64,000 nucleotides of DNA, taken from contig VENI01000011.1 of NCBI GenBank assembly GCA_009711615.1, positions 101,081-165,080 of the forward strand, in the 5' to 3' direction. Below the pieces are notes generated by a model, which made no database searches, was not told the origin of the DNA, and worked only from the letters and a program-made list of their open reading frames with translations. A program made the translations under genes and the position numbers. Below are positions 60,711 to 64,000 of the stretch, in pieces (position 1 is the first letter of the stretch; every line of letters begins with the position of its first letter). This stretch comes from Bacillota bacterium (GTDB lineage Bacteria; Bacillota; Desulfotomaculia; Desulfotomaculales; Desulfohalotomaculaceae).

Positions 60711-61175
60711 TTACACCCAGTATGGCCTAAAGTACTTAACCTTAGGTTTTAGTCGTTTAATAACTAAGAAGAAGAATGCAAAGCCAGTTACAATATACCA
60801 GGTTATACTTCCTACACCTTCACCAAACAACCAAATTTCAAAAGGAAAATGGATCACCAGCACGCTATAATATTTTTGTAAGATGCCCAGTGTCAGCACA
60901 TGCAGCGCTAACTCCACCACTGCTTCTTTATAAATAGCAACAAAATAGTCCATCAGTCTTTCGTTTCCCTGTTTCTGGTAAGCAGCATAAATCCCTTTAG
61001 CTCCAATGTCGGTAGCATCTTTAGAAAGATCACTGTATTTCTTTACATCGCCCATAATTTCATCTTTTTGTTTTTTTTGTGATAGCCGGGCACTTATCAT
61101 CACCACTAAAGTAGTAACTGTGATGGCTGCTAGACTGACAATTAAGGCAGCTTCAAAGTTAATTATATTCATCAC
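60711..61175 (-). CDS. Small membrane protein, resembles DUF106/YidC-superfamily insertases
   Basis: 154 aa (or 153 from the second ATG). Layout: N-terminal helix (about residues 8-29), then a charged coiled-coil stretch beginning SARLSQKKQKDEI (about 28-70), two more hydrophobic segments (about 84-112 and 122-140), and basic C terminus. Helix-coil-helix-helix, with the tail segments LxxxFPFEIWLFGEG and WYIVTGFAFFFLVI, is the topology of archaeal DUF106 (Ylp/EMC3-like) insertases. Family assignment is inferred from this layout only. Confidence 0.4.
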   Translation of the reverse strand: MMNIINFEAALIVSLAAITVTTLVVMISARLSQKKQKDEIMGDVKKYSDLSKDATDIGAKGIYAAYQKQGNERLMDYFVAIYKEAVVELALHVLTLGILQKYYSVLVIHFPFEIWLFGEGVGSITWYIVTGFAFFFLVIKRLKPKVKYFRPYWV

Positions 61176-61303
61176 TACCTTTCCAGGACACTACTGCAAT
61201 AATATATAATTTTTTTATGATAAGGTCAACCGTAATGAAACAAAACTTTTAGTTAACCCTTAGATAAATTAATAAGTTTAACATTCTTTCTAAGAACAAA
61301 AAT

Positions 61304-61331
61304 CACCGGGGTTATTGCCCGGTGATTTTGT
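61304..61331 (-). terminator. Terminator of the TauE/SafE gene
   Basis: Stem AATCACCGGG / CCCGGTGATT with 6-base loop and T-rich tail on the minus strand. Confidence 0.88.
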
Positions 61332-61334
61332 TTG

Positions 61335-62327
61335 CTAGATCGGAATACCAAGTGCAGCCCATACGCCCATAAAGCGCAGACCATAGAAGAATAGTATTGC
61401 TGCCAAGAACAGTCTCAGGTATTTTTCTTTGTAGTACTTCTGAGTAGCTGGGCCGATGAAGGAACCTACGGCAATACCAACCAGCATGATACCCATGAAC
61501 ATTAGATCGGGCTGTGCACCTTTCAGTAGGTAACTGATAATGGCAACAGTAGAATTAACGAGCACAATAGTGATTGAAGTTCCAGATACTACGAACATTG
61601 GTAGAACAAATATGGAGGACAAGTAAGGTACCAGCATAAATCCGCCGCCTAAGCCGAACATGGATGCAATTATCGCGATTACAAAACCACCTAAGGCTGC
61701 TAGTAATGGGTTAATAGAAAACTGTTCTCCCCAGAAGGTAAACTTAAGACCACTTATGTTAAATTGATCAACCTTAAAACCATCTTTTGCCAGTTCGTCC
61801 CAGTTGCCAGACTTTTTAAGTTCCTGAACTTTTTCTTCAAATTTCTTAGAAACAGCTTTTAATTTCTTCTTCTTGTTACGTGCATAATCAGTGGTTTCGT
61901 AGAATAACCTGATACCAATTATAAAGGTAATTATTCCAAACCAGAACTTGTAGTCTTTCAAGGTCATGGGAATCATCGGCCCAATTATTGCTCCAAAAAC
62001 AACACCTGCAGCCACACTTATTGCAAGAGGTATGGCTACTCTTTTCTCCTTAAAGTACCTAGGTACCGCAATAATCGGTGATAAGATTACTGCCATTAAA
62101 TTGTGTACCTTCATAGTATTTTTTGCAGTAGCCTTTGCTTCAGCTTGTCCGACACCTTGGTCAATCAAGTGTTTAATCATGGCCTTGTCAAATTTAAATA
62201 TTACTGCCTGGCCAATAAAGGTAAGTACTGCACCTGCTGCGCCTACTGTAGAAAATACATAACCAACAATGATTCCCCAAAATAAGATTCCAAATGGGCT
62301 GGTTTCCAAGCCAAAAGTAAATTCCAT
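61335..62327 (-). CDS. TauE/SafE (TSUP) family sulfite/sulfonate exporter-like protein
   Basis: 330 aa from the ATG at 62327 (AGGGAGGG 8 bases upstream; ORF extends upstream but without a site). About eight helices in two repeats. GFVIAIIASMFGLGGGFMLVP (about residues 210-230, seen as SMFGLGGGFMLVP) carries the conserved TSUP Gly-rich motif, with the N-terminal counterpart VGYVFSTVGAAGAVL. A basic cytoplasmic loop (RNKKKKLKAVSKK) lies between. TSUP proteins export sulfite, sulfoacetate or other sulfur anions; substrate unproven. Confidence 0.88.
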   Translation of the reverse strand: MEFTFGLETSPFGILFWGIIVGYVFSTVGAAGAVLTFIGQAVIFKFDKAMIKHLIDQGVGQAEAKATAKNTMKVHNLMAVILSPIIAVPRYFKEKRVAIPLAISVAAGVVFGAIIGPMIPMTLKDYKFWFGIITFIIGIRLFYETTDYARNKKKKLKAVSKKFEEKVQELKKSGNWDELAKDGFKVDQFNISGLKFTFWGEQFSINPLLAALGGFVIAIIASMFGLGGGFMLVPYLSSIFVLPMFVVSGTSITIVLVNSTVAIISYLLKGAQPDLMFMGIMLVGIAVGSFIGPATQKYYKEKYLRLFLAAILFFYGLRFMGVWAALGIPI

Positions 62328-62690
62328 AGTTAGTCCCTCCCTTGTTGTCATTAAAAATATATACATAGATTGTGCAAATAATATTTTTAGCAAACGCATT
62401 TATAGTTTCTTACTTTAACATTACTCGACCCATAACTTCTACTCACCGAGGAAAGGTCTAGTTTGGCTCTGATATAACTAAGTTTCTTGATAAATATTTA
62501 CGTCTCTCACCCCCACTTGGATTATTTGTCAAATGCTTTACTTTTAGTATAAAAACTATCCTTTCCCCAGTTAAATAAATGACTACAAATAATCTCAACA
62601 TATTTTTAACATTCCTGCTAATGATAGTTTTAATTTTCACTAATCACTGCAAAAATTTTTATTGATAAAAGTTTAACATCATTTTAAATA
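62328..62690. other. Long gap without a gene, left part
   Basis: AT-rich. The open frames are short (up to 60 codons) and have no ribosome site or family match. It presumably holds the promoter of the TauE/SafE gene; no element could be located with confidence. Confidence 0.4.
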
Positions 62691-62773
62691 TTGTGATGTC
62701 TTCACAACGACACAGTGATTGTCTGTATAACGACATGCTATCTGTCACCCCCACGACATTTATGTGCCACGTC
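62691..62773. promoter_or_regulatory. Operator-like palindrome plus three 23-bp phased repeats
   Basis: Palindrome TTGTGA-N5-TCACAA at 62691-62707. Next, three GACA boxes start at 62709, 62732 and 62755, 23 bases apart; the first two are GACA-N7-TGTC inverted repeats, the third is degenerate. No known regulator assigned. Confidence 0.45.
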
Positions 62774-62784
62774 GATTAGACTTA

Positions 62785-62822
62785 AAAAAGCCAGCTTCAC
62801 GAATATAGAAGCTGACTTTTTT
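62785..62822. terminator. Terminator of the PEP-barrel gene
   Basis: Stem AAAAAAG-CAGCTTC / GAAGCTG-CTTTTTT (one mismatch) with 8-base loop; T-rich both ways. Confidence 0.85.
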
Positions 62823-62838
62823 AATAATTATTATAATA

Positions 62839-63717
62839 TCAATTCAATTTATCTAAGGCGGTACTTATGTATTTTTCGATGCGAACCGTGCTTGATAAAG
62901 CTAAGGTTTTTGATGCTATTTTCATACTGTTTTCTTTATCCAGTTTTTCAGCAAGTCGCTGTTTGTCAGAAATTTCTTCTGGAGCAACAGCAATACTTCT
63001 TACTCCAACCCCTTTTAAAAACGGTACTGCATAATTAGTTTCTACCAAGCCTCCGCAGACTGATGCCGACGGTTTTTTACCCAGTTTACCTCTTATAAAC
63101 TGATTTATAGTTCGTAGTAAAACTGGGTGTAGTGGATTTGTTAAATCACCCGGTATACTATCTAAATCATCAGCAGCAACTAAATTTCTTATTAGTATAT
63201 CTGAGTCAATTATATAGAAGTTTACCTCGTGAATGAACATCTCTAGGCATATAACCACAGTCGGTATCTCTACCATAATTCCTAGTGGAACATGATTATT
63301 ATACTCCTTCTCTTGAAGATTCCTTTTTGCTAAATCTACTTGTTTTTTAGCCCACTGAAATTCTTCTATAACTGTGATGCCGGGAAAAACTATACTTACA
63401 CTACCAGATGCACTAGCTTTTAAAATTGCCCGCAGTTGTCTTAGAAGAATTTCCGGGTTTGACATGCTGTAACGAATACCCCACTGACCAGTTGCCTTCT
63501 CATCACTGCCTACAAAAGTACGTATAGTAACAGGTTTGCCATCTGCCTCTTCTAGTACCTTACGGTAATAATTATACTGACCCTCTTCAGAACAGAGAGC
63601 TATATGTTCTGTACGTAAAATGCCAATACCTTGAGCGCCATTATCAAATGCATGTTTTACATCTTCAAGACTACTTGTATCAGCCTCTACAAGTATGTTT
63701 TCATAGTTTTGGTCCAT
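62839..63717 (-). CDS. Isolated PEP-utilizing TIM barrel (PTS enzyme I / PEP synthase C-domain-like), altered active site
   Basis: 292 aa from the ATG at 63717 (GAGGTG upstream). Only the PEP-binding barrel is present: GIGILRTEHI, TIRTFVGSDEK, LRAILKAS, IMVEIPT, PLHPVLLRTI and SVCGGL can be aligned with enzyme I. The swivelling His domain and the HPr-binding domain are missing. In place of the enzyme I motif GTNDL is DSDIL, so Asn is Asp and Asp is Ile, and the following Arg (DR) is Asp; the catalytic Cys remains. It may be regulatory or have a changed reaction. Confidence 0.75.
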   Translation of the reverse strand: MDQNYENILVEADTSSLEDVKHAFDNGAQGIGILRTEHIALCSEEGQYNYYRKVLEEADGKPVTIRTFVGSDEKATGQWGIRYSMSNPEILLRQLRAILKASASGSVSIVFPGITVIEEFQWAKKQVDLAKRNLQEKEYNNHVPLGIMVEIPTVVICLEMFIHEVNFYIIDSDILIRNLVAADDLDSIPGDLTNPLHPVLLRTINQFIRGKLGKKPSASVCGGLVETNYAVPFLKGVGVRSIAVAPEEISDKQRLAEKLDKENSMKIASKTLALSSTVRIEKYISTALDKLN

Positions 63718-63792
63718 AATTGTGAACACCTCTAATAATTCAAATTTCAATAAATTTAACTATATCAAATATTGGGTGATTATGAAAGTAGA

Positions 63793-63825
63793 ATTCAGGA
63801 TTCAGGAGTCAGAATTCAGAATAAA
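63793..63825. repeat. Dispersed GGAGTC-type short repeat, copy
   Basis: GATTCAGGAGTCAGAATTC core. Similar tandem hexamer-like copies occur at about 8358-8390, 21467-21494, 30088-30107, 47641-47672, 50397-50421 and 50516-50550, in either orientation. Confidence 0.7.
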
Positions 63826-63831
63826 CGCCAA

Positions 63832-63866
63832 AAAAATACGACCTGGAAAAATTCCAGGTCGTATTT
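63832..63866 (-). terminator. Terminator of the rRNA operon
   Basis: Long stem AAATACGACCTGG / CCAGGTCGTATTT after 5S, T-rich on the minus strand. Confidence 0.88.
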
Positions 63867-63881
63867 TACTATAAAAATTGT

Positions 63882-63996
<115 letters not shown>

Positions 63997-64000
63997 AAAC

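Noticed and set aside
62458..62640. 60-codon minus-strand open frame
   Set aside because: No ribosome site, no family similarity and base composition of intergenic DNA.

Overview
The window comes from an anaerobic, endospore-forming Firmicute of low to moderate G+C, most like the Peptococcaceae/Desulfotomaculum group. The evidence is a spore germination operon (gerKA-KB-KC type), a cotJ spore-coat operon, soluble heterodisulfide-reductase-type electron-transfer proteins (HdrABC plus MvhD), cytochrome c nitrite reductase (NrfHA) and many ferredoxins. No sulfate-reduction genes lie in the window, so the lineage is an inference.

Layout. 1-3112: germination receptor operon, its first gene cut by the window edge. 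3128-5735: convergent tyrosine recombinase, a PIN-like protein and a tiny ORF. 5786-6801: cotJA-cotJB plus a truncated cotJC. 6982-9837: AAA ATPase, cysteine-cluster protein, RluA pseudouridine synthase. 9915-10284: a tandemly duplicated tRNA-Asp/tRNA-Gly pair. 10452-12465: ECF sigma factor, anti-sigma factor and two membrane proteins, behind a probable self-regulated promoter. 12497-19398: housekeeping genes (Hsp33, RidA, HD-GYP, YigZ, MarR/Hpr-like regulator, Pit transporter, glutaminase, ferredoxin). 19493-26332: redox genes, including a small siroheme-type protein and an operon nrfH-nrfA-resB-ccsB-ndh2 that looks like a dissimilatory nitrite-to-ammonium module with its own cytochrome c maturation and quinone-reducing dehydrogenase. 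27345-30738: NhaC antiporter, Crp/Fnr regulator, small ferritin-like protein.

30861-37097 is the most distinctive block: hdrC-hdrB-hdrA-mvhD-(FdhB/FrhB-like). MvhD is read through an in-frame TGA followed by a perfect 8-bp hairpin, so it is almost certainly a selenoprotein that ordinary gene calling cuts in half. HdrA is a double-length form. 39247-41846 is a second notable block: DUF39, NIL-ferredoxin and UPF0280 genes (the homocysteine-forming set known from methanogens) behind a SAM-I riboswitch and terminator, which independently supports a role in methionine metabolism.

41952-50390 carries a TtcA-like PP-loop protein, Lgt, upp and uraA (with a PyrR-type attenuator), BON protein and L-serine dehydratase. 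50537-58738 carries an alanine symporter, an L,D-transpeptidase, CBS-ACT protein, DUF362 ferredoxin, DUF503, CGGC protein and a FakA-like kinase. 58902-63717 carries an ABC-ATPase, a small membrane protein resembling DUF106 insertases, a TauE/SafE exporter and an isolated, active-site-altered PEP-utilizing barrel. The window ends with a 5S rRNA gene on the minus strand. Intergenic regions carry several copies of a short 'GGAGTCAGGAGTC' repeat and G/C-rich hairpins. No CRISPR array, insertion sequence or recognisable defence system was found.
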